A DNA stretch of 64,000 nucleotides from Paracyclopina nana (lineage: Eukaryota; Arthropoda; Copepoda; Cyclopoida; Cyclopettidae), in NCBI GenBank assembly GCA_019096065.1, contig JAGUCH010000005.1, positions 2,666,001 to 2,730,000 on the forward strand. Reading direction: 5' to 3'. The notes under the pieces are model-generated. The model did no database searches. It worked only from the letters and a program-made list of their open reading frames with translations, and was not told the DNA's origin. Every line of letters begins with the position of its first letter. Within the stretch, counting starts at the first letter, position 1. The translations under genes and the position numbers were made by a program. Below, piece by piece: positions 9,938 to 22,900 of this stretch.

Positions 9938-12900
9938 TCAAAAAAGCCAACAGAAAATTAAATTACAATGCTCATCGCGGGAATTGCTTTCTTAGCTTCA
10001 GATATTTCTTCCATGGAAGAAAAAAGGTTGACCCCGATGTGACGAGCTTGGGTAACAGTTTAAACCTCCCAAAGAAAGCCTCTTTGGAGCTAACATGATT
10101 CACAATATACATATACGATCTATAAGTAGCTGCGGGTCGATGATCAGTATTGTATTGTTGCAGCCATAAATCCTCTGCGAGCTGCTGTCTCAAAAATCAA
10201 TATGACAGCAGCAGCAACGACGTACTAGACTGGCATTTAAAAATCATGTTTGCCACTCTAATTTGGGCGGCGGATGTTTATTTTGAGTCAAGCAAGGCTA
10301 CATGCTATAAAGTGAAGAGGGGAAGCTGAAGCAGTTCAAACTAGGAGTCAGGCTAATAACCGGAGTTGTCGTCTTCGCCGTGGAGACAAATTTCCAATGT
10401 AAACTGCTGGCTACTCCGGCTGATGATGATGTGACGCCAAAAGCTCGTGGATATATACACACATCTACATGAGTACGAGCTAGAAAGCTTTCGAATTTCC
10501 CCAGGATGTGGGGAGGAGTAACTGACACACCCAAGCTAAAAATTGGTTATTTTCACCCTTCTCTAGCATTTTCTTCTTGCTTACACTAGATGATAAAAAA
10601 AAGACTCCATCTGCAACATGAATGAAATGTTGAGACAGACGTAGCTTCCTTGCTGCTATTTCTGGGAAACCACCAAATACTGATTTTTTAAAGTCTACAA
10701 CAGAAGAGCAGACCTTATTCATTAAAAGTTAATAATGCCACGCTAAGATGCGAGTGGGATTTTTGTCAGTGGAAGACTCTAAGCTCGAGCTTAAAATTGA
10801 ATCTGCTATTGGGTTATCCTAAAGACTGAAACGACGCAGTCGATATACTAGCAGCACTCTTTTGTTCGACTGCCCCAAGCTTTCCCAGCACTAGAAGCGG
10901 CGTTTTTAGATCAATTAACCATTAACCCGTGCGAGTCCCTTTAAATTGCTGGCTGGCTGCATCTAGCAGCGTGGCTGATTCATCATCGATTTTTCAGCAT
11001 ATTCCGCATGGAGCAGTAGGGGAAAAGGTTTTGTCACACACGCCAGCGCTAGGGATATTTAAAACGCACATGGCGTAGATGAGAGAGCAGCCTCGAATCA
11101 TCCACAACATCTGCCTCAGCTGGTGCACATCAAAAATTGTTCCCAATCAATACGCAGCAACAATAACAAGCTAGGAACTCGACCGATGCCGTACCACGTA
11201 CCTCTGTTTGTTCGGCGACGGTGACCACCTCCGAATCTATTTTGCCAAAATTCAAATGTCCACGCCAACAACAATGCACCTGCTGAAATCCTGCTGACCG
11301 TGCTGCGGCCATCAGGGGTCATAGCCACTTAACCAGGTTTTTGGCGAAGGCAAGGTGTTCTTTTCCGTCCCAAAAAAATGTTTCAGTCTCGATCCACGGC
11401 AATAAGTTGACAATAAAAAAGGCATTTGGTTTGCACCTGTCCATGCTGCAAAGCGCTCTTTGTTTCGGCTTTATCTGGAGTTTCCTGCTAAACGCAGCCT
11501 TGAACAATGCCACTGCTCTTGGCTGGTAGAGCAGCAGTAGAGGTGCATGGCTGGAAAAATGGCCGATTTCCGTGGGATCATCCCGAGCTGTAATATGCTA
11601 TGCGTTTTTGCCAGTGGAATGAAAATGTTGGACAACAACGTGGTCGCGCGACCTTCTTTCGCTTGCTCTATGAGAAGAGCATTGAACTTGCAAACAGACC
11701 CACAAAAAAGTGCTCGACTTGAGACGACGATTCACCATGCACCGCTTGCTTAGCTTTGCACCACCTTTTCACCCCAATCGACGCCATGGCCATATACATA
11801 TGAAGCAGCGACTCGTTAAGGTGCTTTTCAGATGCTTCAGCTCAAGTCGCCACTTCCTCAGGTTCGATTATTGTGGGAGCTTCATGATGCGGTTTTGTCC
11901 AAAAGCTTCCAGTACATGCACGAAGCAATGACCCTATAGGCCTGAAAGAATCCCAAGAAGTTGTGCACTTTTTGCCACCACTCCGTCGTCTCCATCCCAT
12001 GATGATGGCAAGGTGCGTGATAAAGGAGAAGAAGCCGTTTTTTGCGACCGTCTCTCGAGTCTCCAGGCGGGCCCATCCAGAGCATTGTGTGCGGCGGCGG
12101 CAAAAAATGCCGAGGCTCGGCCGGGCCCAAATTCGTTCCCACGTTCCCAAAAGCAGCTTCGGAGCTTTATGGATGGCGTTGACCCTGATCTAGATGGTTG
12201 CAATAAAGGGGGTGGTCATCGGCCTCTTGGCGCGTGTGTGCACGGACAGCCAGGCGAACGCATCGACCAGCTGTTTTTTGAGCCGCGTGCAACTCCACCC
12301 GCGAGTCCTCCACCGCGGCCGTGCCATGTCCATCATTCGCCAGTAGTCGAGGCCGAGCCGAAGTAAGGAAGGAGGGAGCATGGACCGACCGAGGCCGGCA
12401 AGCCAACTCGCACTGGGAGACCGTGTGCTCGCAAGCCGACAAGGTTCATGCAAACGGGTGCTTCCACTTATCTGCGGAGGATACACGGAAACTTTGAAAT
12501 ACAAAGTTCTCTGAATGATCACAATTAATAAAATTGCTTGATTTAATTGATTTAAAGGCTTGTTTACTTTTCGGTAAAGAGTTATTCTTGGTCTTTGTTA
12601 AAACGACCAAGTATAGCTACTAAACGCCAAATGAAGCATTACTTTTTTAAAGTTCGAACTATCTAATAACGCTGTTCATAATAAAACAAACATAAACTTG
12701 CCTTTCAATTTCAAATCTTGAAACCTCGCCCCTAAATTAAGAACAGGTCACAAAGCACAAAGATCTTGGTGATTCTGTAAGTCCTTATTTCAAACAGTAA
12801 ATACTAAATTACAACAACTTTTGACATGCGGCGATTTCGCGTAAAAATAATCCAAATCGTTGCCCACAACAAATGAATTGGAATCAAAAATTCAAACTGA

Positions 12901-13898
12901 ATTTGGATGTCAACAGGAATGAACGAGAAAATCATCGAAAATGAGTTGGCCATTAATAGCCGCATCCGAGAGCTCATGGGGTGATCCGAAATGGGCGGTT
13001 GCTGGAGAAGACGCTCTGGTGCAATTCATTTTGTCAAATTCCAACTCCAACTAATTCATCGCGCCGCCACACCACTCTAAATTACTATGAATGCGGCCCA
13101 TTTCGCTAATCTTTATTTAGCACCTTCGAAAGAATGCTGCAACGGACAAACAAGATGTCGCCGAATCTTGATCATGGCACAAATGTGTTTTAGAAAAGCT
13201 GCCGTGCTGCTAATCAAGATGATGCAAAACTCGACTTCAAGGCAACCGGGGTTTTGTGAAATTGCTCGCGAGAGCGAACCTGTCTCTCGTTTCGCCTTGC
13301 GTTAGTGTCCGTGCCGCCGTCGGACGCGTCCTCGGCGTTGTCGTCATTGTGCAGCTGGTGGTGGTGGCTAGCTCGGCTGAGTTGTCTCAATTGCTGAAGC
13401 TCCGGCACGGCTTCGCTTCAGACTTGAGCGTCTCGCGATCTCTGACAAAGCAAACCCAGTCCCAGACCAAACGCCAGGAGAGTCGGAGGTCGTAATTCAG
13501 CCTCTCCCCAAAAAGCCTCTCGTCTTCAAGACCACACGCCCACGGGATCACTTCCTCGCGAGCACCCCTGGCCTGGTCTGGCTTCAGGAAACTCCCTTCC
13601 ATTGGCCTTGACCAGAGAACTCCTCGTTTTCTGAGGCCATTGCCCTTTTGATCCCCTTTGAGGTCAACTGAGTCTGTGTCATCGTCGTCAACTCCGGCCT
13701 TTGCCCAGGGCCCAGTTGTTTTAGTCTGGCATGCCCTCAGCCAAAGGACTTGCACAAGGCCAAGTTTCTTAGCTGCTGCTGGCTGCTGCTGCTGCTGCTA
13801 CGCCATTCCACTACACTCTCACTCTGAGAATCGCGAGGAACGAGTGCGTTGTTCCACCTCACATGGCTTCATCATCATCGTAGATTAGCGGCCATTGC

Positions 13899-15688
<1,790 letters not shown>

Positions 15689-15689
15689 A

Positions 15690-16452
15690 TTACGTTTCAA
15701 TAATTGCCACACATGTACAGGTCAACGCATAACTATCTGCTCCAAGAGCCAAGATATCTATTTCAGTTTCTTGTGTGCTGCTGCCACGGCAGGAAGTTAG
15801 ACATGTCGACTGCAGCAGAAGCATTTGCTGTCGACAAACATATACTAGTGGAATGATAAGAACATAGCGCATTATTCCAAGGAAGCTGAAATTTGTCTCA
15901 GGCTCTTTTAGCATTCGTTTTGTGGCCTACTACTACTGCTGCTACTATTGCTAAAAAAATTACTTAATGGGGTGCAATTTGCCAATTATCATTATTATTA
16001 GGCCACACTTTTTTGTTGAATCGTTTTTTTTCTCTCGCATTGCATTCAAGCAAGTTATTCCCCCCCTTACGCTACTTCTTCAACAAACAAATTGTAAACT
16101 GTAGTTATATCATATCCTTTATTATTAGAGTGCGTAGTAGAGAGAGCGCTTCTTTGATGATTTGATATCCGTGAATGATGAAGAATAATGTCACACTCAC
16201 CCTCCTCGCCTCGGTAATAATTCAGAGAAAAAATTGAAAAATTCACCCTGTAAAAATACCAAAAAATCAAAAATCATTTTTGTACACTACTACACATCAT
16301 CATCATCTACTGCAATGGCCGACAGCATTGCAGCAGCATCAATTTTTTAGATCTCAAGGTATTATTATTATACTAAGACTTTCCTAAATATTTTCTTGAT
16401 ATAAATAAGGTTTACGTTTAGACTGCAAGTGAAAGTGAAATAAAACGTAAAA
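15690..16452. other. Convergent nemo / NAGLU 3' region
   Basis: No gene seen. It holds candidate poly(A) signals for both neighbours: AATAAA on plus at 16439-16444 and on minus at 16118-16123. If both are used, the two 3' UTRs overlap in antisense. Confidence 0.45.
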
Positions 16453-19101
16453 TTAATCATGCCAGCCCAAGTGTTTTTGGTACGCGGAGTCAAATTGGTA
16501 TTTGTTCCACTTTTTGTACAGCTCTTGAACGACCTCCACGGTCTGCAATTGTGGCTCGGTGGGGTACACCTTTTTGCTCTTGGTGAATGGAATTCCTATC
16601 TCGAGCAAAAAGCGCTTGCGAAACCTCCTCTGCACGTACTTCCTGGTCGTTGGATTTTGCATCGATTCGAGTAGGAGCTGGAAGAAAAGAGTCCAGCGAG
16701 GCAAGTAGTAGTCTTGGACCAGTCCAGACCAAATTCTGCGAGCATAGTCCAAGATGTTGCCCTGCGGTCCCCACAACGTTATGATGTTTCTGGCCATAAA
16801 CTCGGCCTGCGTTGAGTAATTTTTGGCCTCGGACAAGTATGGCCCGAGCATGAAGAGAGCATTTGTGGACAGCAGCCTTTCCATGTCTCGAACAACTTCA
16901 GTGAACAGTTCCGTCTCGTTCATAAAACTCTCGATATCATTCTTGAAGTAGGTCTTCATGACGACCAAATATTGGTGGTCTAATACAGAGTCTAGTATCT
17001 CACGAGTTAGTGCCACGAGGTCGTAATCCAGCTGACTCTGGCCTTGGCCTTTTTCAGCTCCTAAAAGCATGAGAGGCCATGCTCGAAAAAGGCTCTCAAC
17101 TTTATACCAGCGAGGGTAGCCGATGCGGGTGTGACTCACGCGAGGCATCTGCGTAAAGGTCGTTTTCCCATGGAAACGAAAGGGCTTCGGCATTGGCCTT
17201 TAAATACAAAATGTTTAAGTTACCTCACATTTTATAACACCGATGATCTTGGTGACTATGAAATATTTGATTCTACAGAAGCCTATATGCGGCTTATGCT
17301 CTTAAAATATTAGTTATATATAGTACTTACGGCAATGCCTGGCAGCAATTGTAGACAGATGATCCGAGTATGGTCAGTGATTCCTCCAATTCTGACGAGT
17401 GAAAGCCATACCTTCGCCGAGCATAGTTGGCAAACCAAAGTGGAAGGTCTCTAAAAGGCTGTGTCCTTGAAAAAGTCTCAATCATCAGCTCGTACATGAT
17501 GTAACTATTATGTATTCCCTCTGGAGTCAATCCCATGCCTACATGGCTTGCAAACTCCTGCCTTGCTTCATATGGGGCCTTGTTGATCGTGTCAGCCTTG
17601 CCATAAAGGATGCTGGTCCCTCCATAATTATGAAGCATACAAAACACAAAAGGTCGTCCGTAATAGGATTGAAGTCGTGCATACTGGGGATTGGTAGGAG
17701 AGGATAAATCCAGGATGAGTATATGGTTTACATCAAGAGACTCGAGAAGTGCTTTCGATCGGGATTCAGTCCAAAAAGTATCGTTGAGAAACATCCATCC
17801 CTGCATCACCCAAACTGCTTTCGGATCTAGCATTGTCAAGCTGGACATGATGTCCACTCCGTATTGGCGCAAGAAATCCGGATCCTCACTCGGAGGCGAC
17901 ATTTCGTTGAACGTATCAAAAGCATAAAAGTGAGTCACGTTGCCATACTCCTCCGAGTACAATTGAAAAAATGTCTGCTGAATTTCTCTGAAAAGTGGCG
18001 AGCTGGGCATGAGATAATAGAGGCCAGAAAAAGCAGCTGGAAAATTTCCCCAAAGTCTCAGCGGATAATAAGTCTCATTAGGGAACAGCTTTCGTAGATA
18101 GTCGGGTACAACGCCATTAAAGGCTGGAATGGCTGGTGTAATGCCCAGACTGAGCATTCGTTTTAGGATTTCGTGCTGAAGGGCCCTGTCCTTTTCCATA
18201 TCCTCGAGGCTCAAAGGCCCAGCCCATTGTTTCAAGTTGCCCATTCGCTGCCATGGCAAAAAGGCCTTTCCAGTGAAGTGATATAATTGAGATATGTATC
18301 GTGGCACTCCCAACTTTTCGTACGTTTTGAGCCATATGACTTCTTGCCCACTTGGAGCCAGTACAAGATTGATGCCATTTAGAGCTACCCAGTCTAGGTG
18401 GTCGGACCATTTTGGACTCCAAGGCCAAAATGCGAAGCTGTACCCATAAAGGCAAGGGTTTTGGTAGAACCGTATCAAGTCTGGCGGCTCAAGAGTGAAG
18501 TTGTCTACTTTTGGCAGAGTATCTGGTAATGCGAGTTGGCGATGATCCCAGCTCACTTGTATTTGGGCGAATTTTCTCAAATACTCGTAAAACGTCCATG
18601 TAGCCATGACCCCTATAAATTTCTGACAGACCATTAGCTATCATCAAGTTTTAAATTAATTCTGATATACAACTGATCTACTTGAAATTCACATTATAAT
18701 TGATTCTGCAAACAAAGACCAGAAAGTTGGGCTCTTAACAGAATTAAGCTAATAGTCTGACCTGAGGTAGCTTTTATGAGGAGAGTTCCATTAGAATCAG
18801 TTGTGACAGTTCCATAATCCAGTAAAGTCGAGGTTTCTTCTTCTTGGCTAGAAACACTGACTTTAAACTGTTCAGCTTCATGAGGCTGCAGCAGTCTGTG
18901 GATGAGGCCTTCAGCAGCCTCTTTCTGCACTTCATCACTCACCTTTGGCCTCAAATTTAATCTTAGCAGCTTTGGCTGAGCTCTCACAGTTAACGACATG
19001 GGCTCAGAGGCATCAGCTATTTCGCTTGAAAGCCAGCTCAACACAATGTAGATATGAAGCCCACAGATGAATGTCATCGCGAAAAACTTTACAAAATGCA
19101 T
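16453..19101 (-). CDS. NAGLU: Alpha-N-acetylglucosaminidase (GH89)
   Basis: Three exons, 19101-18762, 18612-17331 and 17197-16453, total 2367 nt and 788 aa (phases 1 and 2). This lysosomal exo-hydrolase removes terminal alpha-GlcNAc during heparan sulfate breakdown. Seen: an N-terminal hydrophobic signal (start MHFVKFF), a small N-terminal domain ending ATSGVMATWTFYEYL at the first junction, then WVALNGINLVLAPSGQEVIW, GRMGNL, YAFDTFNEMSPPSEDP (family catalytic Glu), CMLHNYGG, LTPEGI (second conserved Glu region), YARRRYG and a C-terminal helical domain with WGPQGNILDYARR. Length is slightly above the human enzyme (743 aa). The in-frame TTG at 19125 is not needed as a start. Confidence 0.95.
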
Positions 19102-19317
19102 TCTTATGAGTACAAATGATGACAAGTTTCAGAGCTATTTTAAAAAGTCCTGAATCCATGATGCTCGCAAGTGTTTCTAAATCAGCATACGTATTTCAGA
19201 ACGCGTGTGTAGGGGAAGCGTAAATTGCTGCTAGAATTACGTATTGTACTCATAAGAACGAATCTCACATGACTTTAGATGAGAAACTGGAAACTTTTGC
19301 TATCATCAACAGGCCAG

Positions 19318-19323
19318 TTTATT
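19318..19323 (-). terminator. AATAAA, first minus-strand signal downstream of Smg1
   Basis: I see no canonical minus-strand AATAAA between the Smg1 stop (19938) and this site. It lies about 75 nt beyond the stop of the 84-aa ORF, which fits a 3' end for that ORF or for a long Smg1 transcript. Confidence 0.4.
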
Positions 19324-19396
19324 GTTTCTATACATTAGCCTAGAGGCTAAAATCAGCCCGTTGACATCAGTAAATTGAAAAATGGGGACTAAAAGA

Positions 19397-19782
19397 TTAT
19401 ATGCAGAGAAAGGAAACTGTTGCTTTTTTTTCTTTGGGGTAAAAAGGGGCATTTTTAAAGTTCTAATGAAAAAAGTAGTAAGCATTGGAGATGGCGGTGA
19501 AAAGCAAGGAAACGATAAATCACACCTACGTTATCAACATACAAGCAAGCATGAGGAATTAATAGTTTCATCTTTGAAATCGTTGCTGATGTAGCTGATG
19601 GCTCAATGATTTCAACGTCCTTCAAAACCAAGGCCAATCCACAGTTCATGCAACGATTCTTTTGCCAAAGATTTTGTTCTATAAATAAAGAAGAAAACCA
19701 TCATGAATCATAGATGGAATACTAATTGTAAAAATAACGTACTTTTCGGTGAGGCTCCACTCGCCTGGCATTTAGGAATCAT
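19397..19782 (-). CDS. Candidate three-exon small gene, 84 aa, unrecognised
   Basis: Pieces 19782-19743, 19678-19530 and 19462-19397 join with matching phases (1, then 0) to 255 nt. Donors are GTACGT and GTAGGT; acceptors are TTTATAG and TTCATTAG after pyrimidine runs. The protein starts MIPKCQASGASPKK, contains a RCMNCG (CxxC) and ends ...VSFLCI. I recognise no family. It lies 155 nt after the Smg1 stop on the same strand, with an AATAAA about 75 nt past its own stop. It could be a separate small gene, a second cistron of the Smg1 transcript, or spliced Smg1 3' UTR that happens to be open. A 15-codon upstream ORF precedes the ATG. Confidence 0.4.
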
Positions 19783-19937
19783 CTCTCCGGAGGATGCGTA
19801 ACGAGGTCAGCCTCATCAGCCTCCATCGAAATAAGCTGAATTTTTAGACTTGGCGCGCGCGTCTACAACACACGTGCTTCTTTGCAGTATAGATCATCCA
19901 GAAAGTTACGGGGAATATTTCACCCCCTGCATCGAGG

Positions 19938-22900
19938 TCAAATCCATGCAGTCCACCCTTCATAGAGCAAGGCCAGGTTGTCCACATTGGTGGCCTCACG
20001 TATGATGAAGTCCACCTGTTCAGCCACCGAAGCTTTTCGAAGTACATCGGGCTCTCTTCCATCCAGTTTCATCTTGATGCGTTTAAGGACGCTCAATGCA
20101 AAAGTATTTTTCTCTTCCGCATTCGCAGACGAATTCTCGACCTCAGCCACCGTAGCAGAAGTGCTGCTCGCTCCTGGCTTTTTGAACTGGTCAATGTTTT
20201 CGTCCTTGAGCAAAACTGACATTGAAATCAACTGATCGTAAATACCAGGCAACGACTCTTTGATCGTTTCAACATCAGCAAGAACCTCACGAGCCTTCTC
20301 CTCGGTTAACTCGTCAATCGAGGTGGTCACCTTTTTCAGCATGGCTCCAATATTTTCGGTGAACTCTCGGTAATTGTTCAAGTAGCTTTTAATTTCTTGA
20401 ACTTCCAACTCTTCGTTCTTGTCAATGCTCCTGATCAGGGATCCCATGTTTGCCATCAACTTTTGATGAGATGTCAAGGTTTTCTTGAACTCGAAAATCT
20501 TGGACTGAAGGCTGTGAAACGAGCCCCGGATTTTCTCTTTTTCGTCATCAATTTCCTTTTGAATCGCATGAACCTGCCTCACCACCAAATCACCGGTTGC
20601 CTTAATCCATTTTTGGTCGATCAAGTCTTCGGGAGGGTTCATGCTGAAAATGCCCAATTCCAAAGGGCCCAGCTCTTGGTTGGCAGCTTGAGCCTCTTGC
20701 AATTGAGCACTCTGGTGACACTCTCCAAGCAGAGCCATGACAAAGGAGTCCGACGACACAGCCTCTCTTGAAAACGTCCTCAATGATTCATGATGGATGA
20801 CACTATTGGCAGATTTGGACATGGCCTTGGCCACGTTCAAAACTGATTTCATGGTCTCGATTTCAGAGGCGAATGAGGAGGAAAACTTGTCAAAATTTTC
20901 TTGTAGGTCAGGATTGGCACCGCAAGCCCACTTCAATCTTTGCTCCACAGTGCCGTGTAATTCTAGGTAGCGAGCTTGGATGTCCGCGAGCTCTTTCTGC
21001 GTGCCGGTCAAAGCCATCAAGCAATTTTTGAGCTCCAACAGGACTTGCGACCTGAGTGGGGGGACAGGCGTAATTGCCTCCGCTGGAAGGTTGTCCTCGT
21101 GAAACCATTGAAAGCTGTTGCGCTGAAGCTGGTTGATTTGCTGGTATGCGTTCAAAATCTCCACTTTGTGCTCCAAATGCACAGCTATCTCCACCTTGCG
21201 TAGATTGGCAAAAATTGCACGCAGCTCGAGGTTCAAATATTGGCCTTTATCCCGGGCTTCGGACATTTGCTGAGAGATGACATCGTCTATGTTCATATCC
21301 TTCAGATTTTCAGCCAATGTCTCGCTGACAAGAAGAGAAATGGCCTGAGAAAATCGGTTCTTGAAATGCCTCAAAAAGTATTCATTCATGAACTTGGCCA
21401 CTGGCTGGCCCATTTCATCTCCATTCGGAAAAAGTTGGCCTGGTTGGTCGCATTTGAAGCAATTCATGGCTCGGACGCAGAGGGCGAAGAAATCGGTCAA
21501 AACATCGATCTTGGAGACCTTGGCGGCCAAAAGCTCGAACTCGTGATCAGCTTCTTGCGGGCAAGTATCGGCCATTGCAGTGTGAACATTGTCAAGTAAA
21601 GCGTTCACTGCCAAGACGATCATTTGCCCTGGTGTCAAGTTTCCAGACGAGTTGTACTTCTTGATCAGGCCTACAAATGCGTCGTCCATCGCTCGTCCAA
21701 CCTCCACGCATGCTTCATCCTTGTTCAGAATTCCTTGCACTACGTCACTCACTCTCATATCAGTGACCTTAAGAATATCTATAACGCTGGAGGCTGCACT
21801 GTCCAAGGAACCATCTTCCTTCTGGCAATTCTTCAAACCTTCTTGCAAAATGATAGCAAAATAGTTACCGATCAGAAGCCTAAATTGCTTGGTGACGTTA
21901 GAAAATCCATTCAGCATTTTCAGTGGCAGTTGTGCTTCAGCGAGGCCAAATCGGGCCATAAACTTTGCAACTCGGCTGACATATCCCACCTCGATCATGA
22001 ACTCGTCCAACACACTTCCTATCCTAGCTTCACTAACTGATTGGACCAAGACTTCATTACCTCCATCCGTCATTCTGGCCTCTAATTCAGATACTTTTTT
22101 GGAAGCCTCGGCAAGCTGGTTGATGCATAGAGACTGAGCTAGTCTCAAATGAGGCTGTAAAAATGGCTCCACCTCAGACTGGATGGTGAGGCCAGATTCT
22201 TCAACTGACTTTGAGTTTTCAATGCCCTTCCGCATCATGAGGTGGAAAATGGCCTGCAGGCGGAAATGAATCTCCTGAGACCAATTTTCGAGCTGAAAAT
22301 TTAAGTTCATCGCTTGGTGCTGCACCAATCTTTTCGCATCCGGATCTGTGTCAGCGATTCTCTTGTTGAAATCAAGCACAATTTCTTGACAACGCTCAAG
22401 ATTGAAGTCCTCCGTCAAGCGTCGCATCCATTGGAGGTAAAGATGCACTCGATGATTTTCCTTGTAGGACTGAGGATACATAGCGGCCATTGTTGTACAA
22501 TGGCCAAATAACTGAAGGCCAAGATGAAGGCTGGCTCTCAGTTTGTCCAGGCTTATTCTGAACGCAGTCTCAACAGCCTCAAGTTGCTCAAGCAATTGAG
22601 ATTGTCCAGCCGACTTGAGGAACTCTGAGACTATAGAACAAGTCGAGCCTGACGTGAATCCCAATGCTGACAAATCAGAGTTCCATTTCGCCAATTGACC
22701 TCCGGATAAACCAGCGATCACACGTTGGTATAAGTTGGCGATTTTCTCGTATTCTTCAATGAAATTGACCACCTTTTCCTTTGAGGCTGCAACTGCTACT
22801 TCGACAGCACGATGCTCAGCATAGCGATCTTGGAGAGCAAACAGCTTGTGCGCAGAGTTGGCTTCTGCCTCCTTCAAAATTGATATGGTCTTGTGCAACT

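Larger units (their letters stand above)
7056..13898. other. Long intergenic region upstream of nemo
   Basis: I see no supported gene. The left part is AT-rich with CAG/CTG-rich and GGT-rich low-complexity patches around 8.0-10.2 kb. Two GC- and CpG-rich stretches, about 12.05-12.48 kb and 13.23-13.75 kb, are open in several frames on both strands. I read that as composition rather than coding. The second probably belongs to the nemo promoter or 5' UTR. Untranslated first exons of nemo could lie anywhere here. Confidence 0.5.

Noticed and set aside
12013-12522. Several 75-117-codon frames on both strands
   Set aside because: All sit in one GC-rich block where stop codons are rare; none has a recognisable motif and they contradict each other.
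19844-20062. Minus-strand frame overlapping the Smg1 FATC end
   Set aside because: Out-of-frame shadow of the Smg1 C-terminus.
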